Below are positions 1 to 6,196 of a DNA stretch of 9,244 bases, piece after piece. Position numbers and translations under genes: made by a program. Source of the stretch: an uncultured Oscillospiraceae bacterium. GTDB lineage: Bacteria > Bacillota > Clostridia > Oscillospirales > Oscillospiraceae. Each line of letters begins with the position of its first letter. The first letter of the stretch is position 1. Below the pieces are notes generated by a model. It was not told the DNA's origin and did no database searches. It was given only the letters and a program-made list of their open reading frames with translations. Where the stretch lies: positions 1-9,244 of the forward strand of contig CAKSXP010000056.1 of NCBI GenBank assembly GCA_934515035.1. The letters are read 5' to 3'.

Positions 1-1
1 C

Positions 2-67
2 GGCATCATAATGATAATCATAAACCGGATCTATTTCAGAAAGCGCAGCCACATGTTCGTAAACTGA
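2..67 (+). CDS. Possible 3' end of a plus-strand gene (partial)
   Basis: The frame beginning at base 2 is open to a TGA at 65-67 and encodes 21 residues, ending RKRSHMFVN. Most codons end in C or G, as in the other genes here. A hydrophobic run (GIIMII) followed by a basic tail would suit the last membrane segment and cytoplasmic end of a membrane protein, but the fragment is too short to identify. The main support is position: a strong plus-strand terminator hairpin begins 10 bases after the stop. If real, this gene converges on the minus-strand flavoprotein gene. Plus frame 1 is also open here but runs through the terminator, so it is less likely. Confidence 0.35.
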   Translation, partial: GIIMIIINRIYFRKRSHMFVN

Positions 68-77
68 ATATGCCGGT

Positions 78-111
78 AAGTATCCCGCAGCTAACTGCGG
101 GATACTTTTTT
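78..111 (+). terminator. Rho-independent terminator (plus strand)
   Basis: A perfect 13-bp stem (78-90 with 95-107, core TATCCCGCAG / CTGCGGGATA) has a CTAA loop and is followed by six T residues (106-111) on the plus strand. It ends transcription arriving from the left. The minus strand has no T tract beyond the stem, yet the hairpin lies only 13 bases past the stop of the convergent minus-strand flavoprotein gene, so it may also stabilise that 3' end. Confidence 0.85.
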
Positions 112-120
112 GCCCTTACA

Positions 121-1830
121 TCACTGCGGCACACCCGTTCGCTTTGCCGCTATCGCATTTCCTGCTATAAAGCCCGACGCCACAGCCCATGAGAAGTCAT
201 TAATGATCGTATTCTTTCGTCCGTCACCCAGCGCATAGTAGCTTGAGCAGACATCCCCGGCAGCATACAGGTTCTCGATAGCTCCGTCTCGGCCAAGGAC
301 CTGCATGTCCGGATTTACCTCGATGCCGCCGAACGCACCGTCAGCCGCAAGGAACGTGCTGAAGGCATAGAACGGGGCTTTCTCAACCGGATGCAGATAC
401 TCCGCCGCCTTTCCAAAGGCTTTGTCCTTTCCCTCCCGGCAGGCGGTGTTGTATTCTATGATCGTTTTTACAAACGATTCCTCCGGCACGCCCATCTTCC
501 CCGCCAGTTCCTCAAGCGTATCCGCGATCAGCAGATGCTTTCCCTTCAGCTCTGCAAACTCATGAAGCTTGTCGAGATCGACGGGTTTTCCGTACACAGC
601 ACCCGGAGTCAGTCCCATACCGGGCATCATCGGTTCTCCGGGTCTAACGTCTCCCGGAAGCTCCGGAATCTTCATGAGCAGATCGTGGTCCATGACAGTA
701 AAGGACGCCGCCAGGGGCTGCCTGACCATCGCCGGTGCGATATTCCCCTGGAAATCCTCGTTTATCCATCGCTCTCCGCGGAGATTAACGCGCACAGCCT
801 CTTTTTTATCTATCTGACAGAGCATTTCCGTATCGATCGGCCGGCCGAAATGTATTCCCTGCATATCGACCGGCATGCAGAGATGCCCTATGTATGCAAT
901 AGCGATCTTTTCGTAATTTATCGGGATCCCGGCACGCTGCGCCATGAGAACGCCGTCGCCCGTCAGCGTGTAGATCCTGTGTCCGTAGCGGCGGGTGAAC
1001 GCGCCCGCATATCCCGGCTCTACCTTGTCCAGAAGTTCCGGGCAGTTGATAAGACTTCCCGTGGCAATGAGGATATCGTTTGCTTTAACAACAACCTCTC
1101 CGCCGGTGTCCTCCGCACGTACGCCGGTTATTCTGCCGCCGTCGAGTATGAACTCCCTTGCCGCGGTATATGCCATCACCTTCACGCCCAAATCCACCAG
1201 TCTTTTAGGCAGCTTTGCGGAAACATAAATGCCTGCGCCATGCCCGGAGTCGATGCAGTCAACCGTCAGTTCCCCGAATGGGTTATTCTTCAGTTCGAAA
1301 TACTCCTCCGGGTTATCCCACTCGCAGCACCAGTCAAAAAATCCGGGAAGCGCATGCATCACATTGGTGATAAGCTGATTATCAAGCGTACCGCCCGTGT
1401 TTTTGACGGCGGAATCGATCATCTTCTGCGTGCGCGAGGGAATTCCGGCTTCACGCTCCCATTTGCTGTCCATCATGCGCAGTCCGGTCGCGTACGGAGT
1501 CGAGCCGGACACTCCCTTTCCCTTTTCAAGAAGAATAACGCTCTTTCCCGCCTCGGCGGCCCGCGCTGCAGCGATCATTCCGGCCGCGCCGCAGCCTATA
1601 ACGCAGAGATCAGCCTCCATCTCTGCCGGAGCGTGTATCTCCGGAGCGGCAGCTTGATCGTCCGCATCATATATTGCGCCAAGCATGCAGCTTTCAATAC
1701 AGCTTCCGCACTGCATGCACTTATTGTGGTCGATTGCGATCTTGTCCCCGTCATAATACGGAGCGGCTGTCGGGCAAGCTTTCGAACAGTTTGAACAAAC
1801 GCAGCAGTTGTCGTTGACCATAAGTCTCAT
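121..1830 (-). CDS. FAD-dependent oxidoreductase with N-terminal 2[4Fe-4S] ferredoxin domain
   Basis: This 569-residue cytoplasmic protein belongs to the fumarate reductase / 3-ketosteroid dehydrogenase flavoprotein superfamily. Residues 1-55 form a bacterial ferredoxin module with two CX2CX2CX3C motifs (C9, C12, C15, C19 and C38, C41, C44, C48). A linker leads to the FAD Rossmann motif GCGAAG (79-84), with E102 placed to bind the ribose. The C-terminal FAD-closing stretch LYAAGD (521-526) is followed by a glycine-rich segment. The position where fumarate reductases carry a substrate-binding His before the GG pair (GG at 501-502) seems to be Gly, so fumarate is an unlikely substrate. It probably takes electrons from ferredoxin through its own clusters and reduces, or dehydrogenates, a C=C or CH-CH bond. 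ATG at 1830 has GGGGAG nine bases upstream; codon 4 is an alternative ATG. No signal peptide or haem motif is seen. The substrate is not determined. Confidence 0.9.
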   Translation of the reverse strand: MRLMVNDNCCVCSNCSKACPTAAPYYDGDKIAIDHNKCMQCGSCIESCMLGAIYDADDQAAAPEIHAPAEMEADLCVIGCGAAGMIAAARAAEAGKSVILLEKGKGVSGSTPYATGLRMMDSKWEREAGIPSRTQKMIDSAVKNTGGTLDNQLITNVMHALPGFFDWCCEWDNPEEYFELKNNPFGELTVDCIDSGHGAGIYVSAKLPKRLVDLGVKVMAYTAAREFILDGGRITGVRAEDTGGEVVVKANDILIATGSLINCPELLDKVEPGYAGAFTRRYGHRIYTLTGDGVLMAQRAGIPINYEKIAIAYIGHLCMPVDMQGIHFGRPIDTEMLCQIDKKEAVRVNLRGERWINEDFQGNIAPAMVRQPLAASFTVMDHDLLMKIPELPGDVRPGEPMMPGMGLTPGAVYGKPVDLDKLHEFAELKGKHLLIADTLEELAGKMGVPEESFVKTIIEYNTACREGKDKAFGKAAEYLHPVEKAPFYAFSTFLAADGAFGGIEVNPDMQVLGRDGAIENLYAAGDVCSSYYALGDGRKNTIINDFSWAVASGFIAGNAIAAKRTGVPQ

Positions 1831-1884
1831 AAGTAATAACTCCCCATTATTTTTTATAAGCGCAATTTATGTTTTACTGCATTT

Positions 1885-1913
1885 ATTATAATAGGCGCAC
1901 CGTTTTAAGTCCA
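1885..1913 (-). promoter_or_regulatory. Candidate sigma-A promoter for the flavoprotein gene
   Basis: On the minus strand, TGGACT (1913-1908, four of six matches to TTGACA) lies 17 bp before a perfect TATAAT (1890-1885). The start would fall near 1878, giving a leader of roughly 48 bases before the ATG at 1830. It lies just downstream of the transporter's terminator, which supports independent transcription. Confidence 0.6.
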
Positions 1914-1941
1914 GACATTTGTCACTTATGCCATAAATCGC

Positions 1942-1982
1942 AATAAAAATGCGCAGACCCGGTATCCGGATCTGCGCATTTT
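1942..1982 (-). terminator. Rho-independent terminator of the MFS transporter gene, possibly bidirectional
   Basis: A 12-bp stem (1946-1957 with 1971-1982, core TGCGCAGA / TCTGCGCA) encloses a nested CCGG-TAT-CCGG helix. On the minus strand the 3' side runs into a T-rich stretch (complement of 1942-1949). It lies about 50 bases past the transporter stop. An 18-bp palindrome, TTTTGCCGCGCGGCAAAA (1979-1996), overlaps it between the stop and the stem and could form an alternative hairpin. Confidence 0.75.
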
Positions 1983-2030
1983 GCCGCGCGGCAAAAAGTT
2001 TGAGGAACTGTCTCCGCTCGGAAATAATTT

Positions 2031-3215
2031 TCATTTTATCTCTTCGGCAGGCGGCTTCGGAATGCCGCCCTTGGCCTTTATCCACGTGAACAGGAAAACA
2101 ACGCACAGCACAAGCGGTATCAGACAGAACAGGAACATATGGCTGTATCCGAACGCCTCGGCTATAACTCCGCAGATAATAGGACCAAGCAGGTCTCCGA
2201 TATCTATGCCTATGTATGCCGTTGTGCTGCCCGCTCCGCGGTGGTCGGGACGCACGACCTGCATGCACAGAGCCTGATGCATCGTCTGTGCCGTTCCGGT
2301 CCCGAAGGCATTGAGCACCGCACAGACCCAGAGCTGCCAGCTATTCTTTACAAACGCAAGCAGGATAAGGTTCGCGGCGAAGGCGATATAAGACGGAATG
2401 AGCGCCTTATGCGTGCCGAACCTGTCGGACAGCTTTCCGATGAGCGGCCTTGAAATGAGCATGGCGGCGGCGTTTACGATGTAATAGATTGAGATACCTT
2501 CTATCACCTTGTACTCCGTTACATAGATGACGAGGTAAGTCACCATGCCTGCTCTTGCGATGCTACACAGTGTCAGGAAGCAGGCGGGGATGATCGTTTC
2601 CCTGGCAATAATATTATCCGGCCGGAACACTATCTTGCGGTTCGGGTCGCGCTCTATCTTCATAAGAGCAGCGATTATTATCGATACAACAACAAGCGCA
2701 CCAGACAGGCAGAAGGCTATCCTGTATCCAAAACGCTCCGCAACAGCGAGGCCGATGCCCGGCCCAAATGCCGTTGCAAGAACGGAACTCATGCCGTAAA
2801 CGCCGATGCCGGAAGCCATCTTATCCTGAGGCAGGCAATCCGTTGCCATCGTCAGTCCGAGGGCGGCGTTGCAGCCCATACCGATGCCGTGCAGCAGCCG
2901 GAAGAAAATGAGCATCGGGACAGTCGAAACAAATGCATAACCGAACGAAGCCACAGCTATCAGGCCCAGCATCAGCATATACAGCAGCTTCTTGTTGCCG
3001 CCGTCTATAAGCGGTCCCGTGACCGGGCGGGTGCCGAGCGCTGTGACCGAAAACATGCCTACGACAACGCCTATCACCGAGCTGCCTATGCTGAGGTTGC
3101 TCAGGTACTTCGGCAGGAGCGTGCTCATCATGAACTGGCCGAAAAACATGACGCAGGTCGTTATGAACAGCGCCACAAAATTATAAGTCCATATTGTAGA
3201 TTTCTTTTGTTCCAC
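2031..3215 (-). CDS. Major facilitator superfamily (MFS) transporter
   Basis: This is a 394-residue integral membrane protein with about 12 hydrophobic segments, the normal size for a drug/organic-solute MFS carrier. The cytoplasmic loop motif appears in degenerate form between helices 2 and 3 (GPLIDGGNKK, 67-76) and in clear form between helices 8 and 9 (GKLSDRFGTHK, 260-270). A GPGIG stretch (151-155) in helix 5 resembles the antiporter motif. I chose the GTG at 3215-3213 because GGAGG lies 7 bases upstream (3227-3223). The frame is open to 3350, but that 45-residue extension has no ribosome site, is not hydrophobic and would cross the promoter. The gene is divergent from the NTF2-fold operon and unlinked in transcription from the flavoprotein gene. 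It probably imports the pathway substrate or exports the product, as BaiG does in the bai operon; this is inferred from context only. Confidence 0.9.
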   Translation of the reverse strand: MEQKKSTIWTYNFVALFITTCVMFFGQFMMSTLLPKYLSNLSIGSSVIGVVVGMFSVTALGTRPVTGPLIDGGNKKLLYMLMLGLIAVASFGYAFVSTVPMLIFFRLLHGIGMGCNAALGLTMATDCLPQDKMASGIGVYGMSSVLATAFGPGIGLAVAERFGYRIAFCLSGALVVVSIIIAALMKIERDPNRKIVFRPDNIIARETIIPACFLTLCSIARAGMVTYLVIYVTEYKVIEGISIYYIVNAAAMLISRPLIGKLSDRFGTHKALIPSYIAFAANLILLAFVKNSWQLWVCAVLNAFGTGTAQTMHQALCMQVVRPDHRGAGSTTAYIGIDIGDLLGPIICGVIAEAFGYSHMFLFCLIPLVLCVVFLFTWIKAKGGIPKPPAEEIK

Positions 3216-3260
3216 CTTTTTTCCTCCGCGATAAGTATTTATGTAAATGCATTTATATTC

Positions 3261-3289
3261 AGTATACAGCCGGGAAGCGCTTTTAGCAA
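3261..3289 (-). promoter_or_regulatory. Candidate sigma-A promoter for the MFS gene, with cre-like spacer
   Basis: On the minus strand, TTGCTA (3289-3284) lies 17 bp before TATACT (3266-3261). The start would fall near 3254, about 39 bases before the GTG. The spacer contains the palindrome AAGCGCTT (3275-3282) inside a 14-base sequence, TAAAAGCGCTTCCC, that resembles a CcpA catabolite-response element with about three mismatches to TGWAANCGNTNWCA. CcpA control is only a possibility. Confidence 0.55.
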
Positions 3290-3391
3290 TTGTTTTTGTC
3301 GTTCTGCACATTTTTGATACATGCGTCACAGAATATCCACCTTTTCGCACGCACTTGTATATTGTCTTTCATTACCCTTATGTAATATGTC

Positions 3392-3406
3392 ATACAATTA
3401 TACAAT
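3392..3406. repeat. Tandem ATACAAT direct repeat
   Basis: ATACAAT occurs at 3392-3398 and again at 3400-3406 with one base between. A reverse-orientation relative, TTGTAT, lies about 35 bases to the left. It could be a regulator half-site pair or chance in AT-rich DNA. Confidence 0.3.
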
Positions 3407-3408
3407 CG

Positions 3409-3427
3409 TGTCCGTCATTCGCGGACA
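3409..3427. repeat. Inverted repeat TGTCCG-N7-CGGACA
   Basis: Six-base arms at 3409-3414 and 3422-3427 flank a 7-base spacer in otherwise AT-rich DNA. A run of five T follows on the plus strand, so a weak terminator is possible, but the symmetry and the site about 90 bases upstream of the plus promoter fit a transcription-factor operator equally well. Confidence 0.4.
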
Positions 3428-3455
3428 TTTTTGACCATTTGTATGTATTTTCGTA

Positions 3456-3474
3456 TGCAACTGCGCAGATTGCA
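3456..3474. repeat. Near-perfect inverted repeat, operator candidate
   Basis: TGCAA (3456-3460) and TTGCA (3470-3474) flank the 8-bp palindrome CTGCGCAG (3461-3468), with one unpaired base, giving a nested dyad of 19 bp. It lies 43 bases upstream of the -35 box of the NTF2-fold operon, a typical place for an activator. Confidence 0.4.
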
Positions 3475-3517
3475 ATATTAACAACAAAAATTGTTTTTTA
3501 TCGGAATGAATGTTTTG

Positions 3518-3546
3518 TTGACATTGCATACCAGTTTATTTATAAT
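3518..3546 (+). promoter_or_regulatory. Perfect-consensus sigma-A promoter of the NTF2-fold operon
   Basis: TTGACA (3518-3523), a 17-bp spacer and TATAAT (3541-3546) match the housekeeping consensus at all twelve positions. The start would lie near 3553, giving a leader of about 70 bases before the ATG at 3625. The inverted repeat AACAA-AAA-TTGTT (3483-3495) sits just upstream of the -35 box. A promoter this strong predicts high expression unless a repressor acts on it. Confidence 0.85.
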
Positions 3547-3624
3547 ATAATCAATCTTGTATGTTGTGTTAACAGGTACAGATTTCTTGCAGATTCCATT
3601 GCTAGATAAGAAAGGAGTTTCCCA

Positions 3625-4362
3625 ATGAGTAAGACCGAGTTTACCACTGAGCAGCTCGCAGACAGATGGATGGACCGCCGTGAGATTCAGAACATCATGG
3701 GCAAGTACGTCTATGCGGTGCTGCTGAAGGACGAAGCCAAGCTCGTTGACACCTACTGGGCAGACCTGCCCGATATTTCTCTGGGCGTCAACGACGGCTA
3801 CTATGTTGGACCCGAGGCCGTCAGAGGCTATTATGCTGCCATCGACGAGAACACCAGGATCCGTACCGAGTATATGATGAAGGTTCTGCCCAAGTACTTC
3901 GAGGGCAAGACCGAGAAGGAAATCCACGGTGTTGGCTCAATCGACGTCGACGGACTTTCCAACGCTGTCATCGAGCAGGCTGAGGATGGCCAGACCATCA
4001 AGGCTCTCTGGCACGTTGCCGGCTGCGACACCAACATCCACCCCGAAGGCCCCTTCTCCTACTGGGCATATGGCTACATAGCCGCCGACTTTATCCTTGT
4101 TGAAGGCGAGTGGAAGATCTGGCATATGCAGAACATCATCGACCTCGGCGCCCCTGTCGGCATCAACTTTGCCAAGCCCTACGGCAAGGAAGAGCCCCTG
4201 CCCGAGTTTGCCGGCCTTGCCGAGCTGCTCAAGCCGCTGCCCGCTCCGACCGTCGAGAAGAAGATCCACGATGCCTACTATCCCGGCCGCGGATTCCAGC
4301 CTCTGGCCAAAGTTCCGGAGCCCTACAAAACCTTTGCTGACACGTTCAGCTACGGAATATAA
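3625..4362 (+). CDS. NTF2/SnoaL-like domain protein, first of three paralogs
   Basis: This 245-residue soluble protein has no signal peptide. Residues 16-170 show the NTF2-like plan: an N-terminal helix with YVYAVLLKD (28-36), a conserved Trp (W45), GYYVG (58-62), then the strands VIEQAEDG (115-122) and WKIWH (163-167). The fold includes ketosteroid isomerase, scytalone dehydratase and the bile-acid 7-alpha-dehydratase BaiE, so dehydration or isomerisation is the likely chemistry. Y28, Y30 and D36 fall where BaiE-type enzymes have catalytic Tyr and Asp. The usual His six residues before VIE looks like D109, although H101 is nearby. A tail of about 78 residues ends in PEPYKTFADT (231-240), a signature shared with both downstream paralogs; ordinary SnoaL proteins are about 130-170 residues. 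AAAGGAG lies 7 bases before the ATG. Fold is likely; substrate is unknown. Confidence 0.85.
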   Translation: MSKTEFTTEQLADRWMDRREIQNIMGKYVYAVLLKDEAKLVDTYWADLPDISLGVNDGYYVGPEAVRGYYAAIDENTRIRTEYMMKVLPKYFEGKTEKEIHGVGSIDVDGLSNAVIEQAEDGQTIKALWHVAGCDTNIHPEGPFSYWAYGYIAADFILVEGEWKIWHMQNIIDLGAPVGINFAKPYGKEEPLPEFAGLAELLKPLPAPTVEKKIHDAYYPGRGFQPLAKVPEPYKTFADTFSYGI

Positions 4363-4380
4363 GAAGGGAGGATTTCAGTA

Positions 4381-5082
4381 ATGGGTGTTTATGGTTATTT
4401 TAACAGACCTGTGTACGACGATGATACTCAGATCCGCCGTACCTGGGATCTGGAAGAGATGAGAAATGTTGCTCACAAATTCTCCTTCCACATTGCAAAC
4501 AACGACCGCGAAAGAGCTCTTGCCGAATGCTGGGTCTCCGAGCCCGAGAATATGAAGACCGCTTCCTACGGCATGAACTGGGGCTACTACGTCGGAATGG
4601 ACGAGATCAAGCGTTACGTTCTCGATCCCGCAAAGGTCGAGAAGTTCGTCGCCGGCATGATCCCCATGACCTCCTGGGTCATCGAACAGTCCCACAACGA
4701 GGACAACGCTCAGGGCATTTTCTACGCCATCTGGTATGACGTCGAGAAGGCCGGCTCCGAGGATGTCGCCACCTGGTACAGCGCCAAGATCGGCATCGAC
4801 TTCATCAAGGAAGCCGACGGCTGGAAGATCTGGCACTACTTCATGGGCGTGGACCTCTTCTGCGAGGCCGGAGACGACTTCGGCAGACAGCCCAGCACCA
4901 TCACGGGCGACGAGTCCATCCCCAACCCGCTGAAGGCTGAGTTCGGAACCCCGACTATTCCCATGGATGCATATACCGTCAAGTACAACTGGTCCCACTA
5001 TCCCCCGCTGCCCACTCCGCACAATACTTATGCTGAGACCGTCAACTGCGGACCTACCGGCAATCCCAATTACAAAGGTTAA
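4381..5082 (+). CDS. NTF2/SnoaL-like domain protein, second paralog
   Basis: This 233-residue soluble protein is co-transcribed with the preceding paralog: an 18-base gap contains AAGGGAGG, 9 bases before the ATG. It shares W51, WGYYVG (67-72), VIEQ (100-103) and the strand WKIWH (148-152) with the first copy, and ends with a tail containing PTPHNTYAET (211-220). The helix positions that are Tyr in copy one are Phe here (F34, F36), while the Asp is kept (D42). The His normally placed six residues before VIE appears to be Ile. With these losses it may be a non-catalytic or differently specialised subunit that pairs with its neighbours. This reading rests on hand alignment. No homolog is named because none is recognised with certainty. 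Confidence 0.83.
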   Translation: MGVYGYFNRPVYDDDTQIRRTWDLEEMRNVAHKFSFHIANNDRERALAECWVSEPENMKTASYGMNWGYYVGMDEIKRYVLDPAKVEKFVAGMIPMTSWVIEQSHNEDNAQGIFYAIWYDVEKAGSEDVATWYSAKIGIDFIKEADGWKIWHYFMGVDLFCEAGDDFGRQPSTITGDESIPNPLKAEFGTPTIPMDAYTVKYNWSHYPPLPTPHNTYAETVNCGPTGNPNYKG

Positions 5083-5094
5083 GGAGGCGCCGAA

Positions 5095-5934
5095 ATGAAA
5101 AGAAATCTTACTACCCATCAGAAAATACAGTTTGCAAAGGCTTCGAACTGCATTGAGTCCGAATACGCTCTGCACTGCTACTATCACTCCACCGAGGAGC
5201 GCCCCGACTCCCCCTATTCCTCCGTTCTGTGGTCCAAGCGCCATGACGAGATCTCTTCCGCTCACGGCTTCGGCGGCCTGATCGGCTGGGATCACTGCGT
5301 TATCGGCTGGTCCAACGGCATGGAGATCATGTCCCACAAGATGTACGACATGATCAGCGAGAAGTGGCCCGAGGTCAAGGAAATGGTTGCCAAGAACGCT
5401 CAGGACTACTACTTCATCGGCGGCGGCACCGTTATGCACGCTATTGCCTCCCCCGTTATCGAGATGGCCGAGGACGGCGAGAACGCCAGTGCGACCTTCT
5501 ATACCCCCGGTATCCTCTTCGCTGACCTGTCTCCCTCCGGCTTCAAGCGCGGCGGAATGATGTGGGAGCGTTATGGCCAGAACTGGGTCTATGAGGACAA
5601 CGAGTGGCGCGTCCTGCACAATCAGGTCATGCTCGACTTCAACGTCGGTATGGCAACCGGCAACCCCGGCCGCGAGCAGTGGGAAGCCATGAAGAGCTCC
5701 GGCTGGATCTGGAACGGCATGATGCCTGGTCCTCCCCTGGAGAAGGACCGCAAGGGCCCCGCAAACATGGACTATTGGCCCGTCATCGCTCCCCAGCGCA
5801 CCGTTATGCCGCCTGAGCCCTATAAGACTTACGCCGACGGCAACGAGTACGTTCCTCTCGATGGCGACGGAATCGGCCAGTACCGTATTCCCGATTTCCC
5901 GGACAACGGTATTCCCGAAGACGACCATCCCTAA
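5095..5934 (+). CDS. NTF2/SnoaL-like domain protein, third paralog
   Basis: At 279 residues this is the longest of the trio. The gap to copy two is 12 bases, and its AAGGAGG overlaps the preceding TAA, so translation is probably coupled. The core shows a helix around Y24-Y30, W46, VIEMAEDG (121-128) and the strand WRVLH (171-175). H115 lies six residues before VIE, the position of the catalytic His in many SnoaL_4/BaiE-type proteins; this copy alone keeps it, so it may be the main active subunit. An insertion at about 75-108 and a tail of about 100 residues distinguish it. The tail carries PEPYKTYADG (240-249) and then an acidic, proline-rich end. Likely role: dehydratase or isomerase on a cyclic or aromatic substrate, in complex with the other two. 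Function is inferred from fold and neighbours. Confidence 0.83.
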   Translation: MKRNLTTHQKIQFAKASNCIESEYALHCYYHSTEERPDSPYSSVLWSKRHDEISSAHGFGGLIGWDHCVIGWSNGMEIMSHKMYDMISEKWPEVKEMVAKNAQDYYFIGGGTVMHAIASPVIEMAEDGENASATFYTPGILFADLSPSGFKRGGMMWERYGQNWVYEDNEWRVLHNQVMLDFNVGMATGNPGREQWEAMKSSGWIWNGMMPGPPLEKDRKGPANMDYWPVIAPQRTVMPPEPYKTYADGNEYVPLDGDGIGQYRIPDFPDNGIPEDDHP

Positions 5935-5950
5935 TCGAACCTTTAATCCT

Positions 5951-5985
5951 TATACAGGGGCGCGGCAGCACCGCGCTCCTGTATA
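5951..5985 (+). terminator. Strong hairpin after the NTF2-fold operon; terminator without a clean T tract
   Basis: A 15-bp stem (5951-5965 with 5971-5985, one G-T wobble) closes a CAGCA loop, 16 bases past the stop of the third paralog. The bases that follow, GTCTTGAGTTTTG, are only partly T-rich, so termination may be incomplete and some transcripts may continue into the ene-reductase gene. The stem would also protect the operon mRNA from 3' exonucleases. Confidence 0.65.
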
Positions 5986-6110
5986 GTCTTGAGTTTTGTT
6001 GCACTTTGCGCAGTATGCTCATTGTTATATGCACCATTCAGCATCGGTTGACAAAGGCAATCACGGTTTCGCCGGAATATCATACGTCAGTCGTGTTTGT
6101 CCTTGTCAGC

Positions 6111-6124
6111 CGATGGTAACATCG
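6111..6124. repeat. Inverted repeat CGATG-GTAA-CATCG
   Basis: A perfect 5-bp dyad with a 4-base centre lies just upstream of the candidate ene-reductase promoter. Copies of GTCAG lie at 6086-6090, 6105-6109 and 6128-6132 around it. It is a possible operator, with modest support. Confidence 0.3.
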
Positions 6125-6132
6125 TCTGTCAG

Positions 6133-6161
6133 TTTACCTTTGATAACTTTTCATATATCAA
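6133..6161 (+). promoter_or_regulatory. Candidate promoter of the ene-reductase gene
   Basis: TTTACC (6133-6138) and TATCAA (6156-6161) are separated by 17 bp, each matching four of six consensus bases. The leader would be about 30 bases. The -10 box lies inside one of the TATCAAA repeats (6156-6162), so a protein binding those repeats could block it. Read-through from the NTF2-fold operon is an alternative. Confidence 0.4.
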
Positions 6162-6184
6162 AGCCCATTCAGACAAATATCAAA
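6139..6184. repeat. TTTGATA / TATCAAA / TATCAAA repeat set
   Basis: TTTGATA (6139-6145) faces TATCAAA (6156-6162) as a 7-bp inverted repeat with a 10-base centre, and TATCAAA recurs at 6178-6184, 22 bases (about two helical turns) further on. The last copy runs into the ribosome-binding AAGGAG (6184-6189) of the ene-reductase gene. Confidence 0.4.
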
Positions 6185-6196
6185 AGGAGAAGAAAA

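Larger units (their letters stand above)
3290..3517. promoter_or_regulatory. Divergent intergenic regulatory region with small repeats
   Basis: This AT-rich stretch between the two divergent promoters holds no convincing gene. The open frame on the plus strand at 3247-3609 has no ribosome site and crosses the promoter. The region contains several candidate binding sites: a repeated ACATTTTTGA (3308-3317 and 3425-3434), tandem ATACAAT (3392-3398 and 3400-3406), and inverted repeats at 3409-3427, 3456-3474 and 3483-3495. No regulator gene is present in the window to bind them. Confidence 0.4.

Noticed and set aside
1..116. Minus-strand frame reading AGYLPAYSVYEHVAALSE toward the left edge
   Set aside because: The composition looks protein-like, but it follows a stop codon with no ATG or ribosome site and overlaps the terminator stem.
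391..1794. 467-residue open frame on the plus strand opposite the ferredoxin-flavoprotein
   Set aside because: Shadow of a well-supported gene; the translation shows no motifs or plausible domain order.
3216..3350. N-terminal extension of the MFS transporter to an ATG at 3350
   Set aside because: It has no ribosome site, crosses the candidate promoter and is not hydrophobic; the GTG at 3215 has GGAGG at ideal spacing.
3247..3609. 120-residue plus-strand open frame in the divergent spacer
   Set aside because: It spans both promoters, has no ribosome site and its codon use is unlike the genes here.
4375..5928. 517-residue open frame on the minus strand opposite the second and third NTF2-fold genes
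   Set aside because: It exactly shadows genes with strong codon bias, has no ribosome site, and its Val/Gly/Asp-rich translation resembles no protein family.
6048..6076. TTGACA at 6048-6053 as the -35 box of the ene-reductase
   Set aside because: No -10-like hexamer lies 16-19 bp downstream; the nearest (TATCAT) is about 24 bp away.
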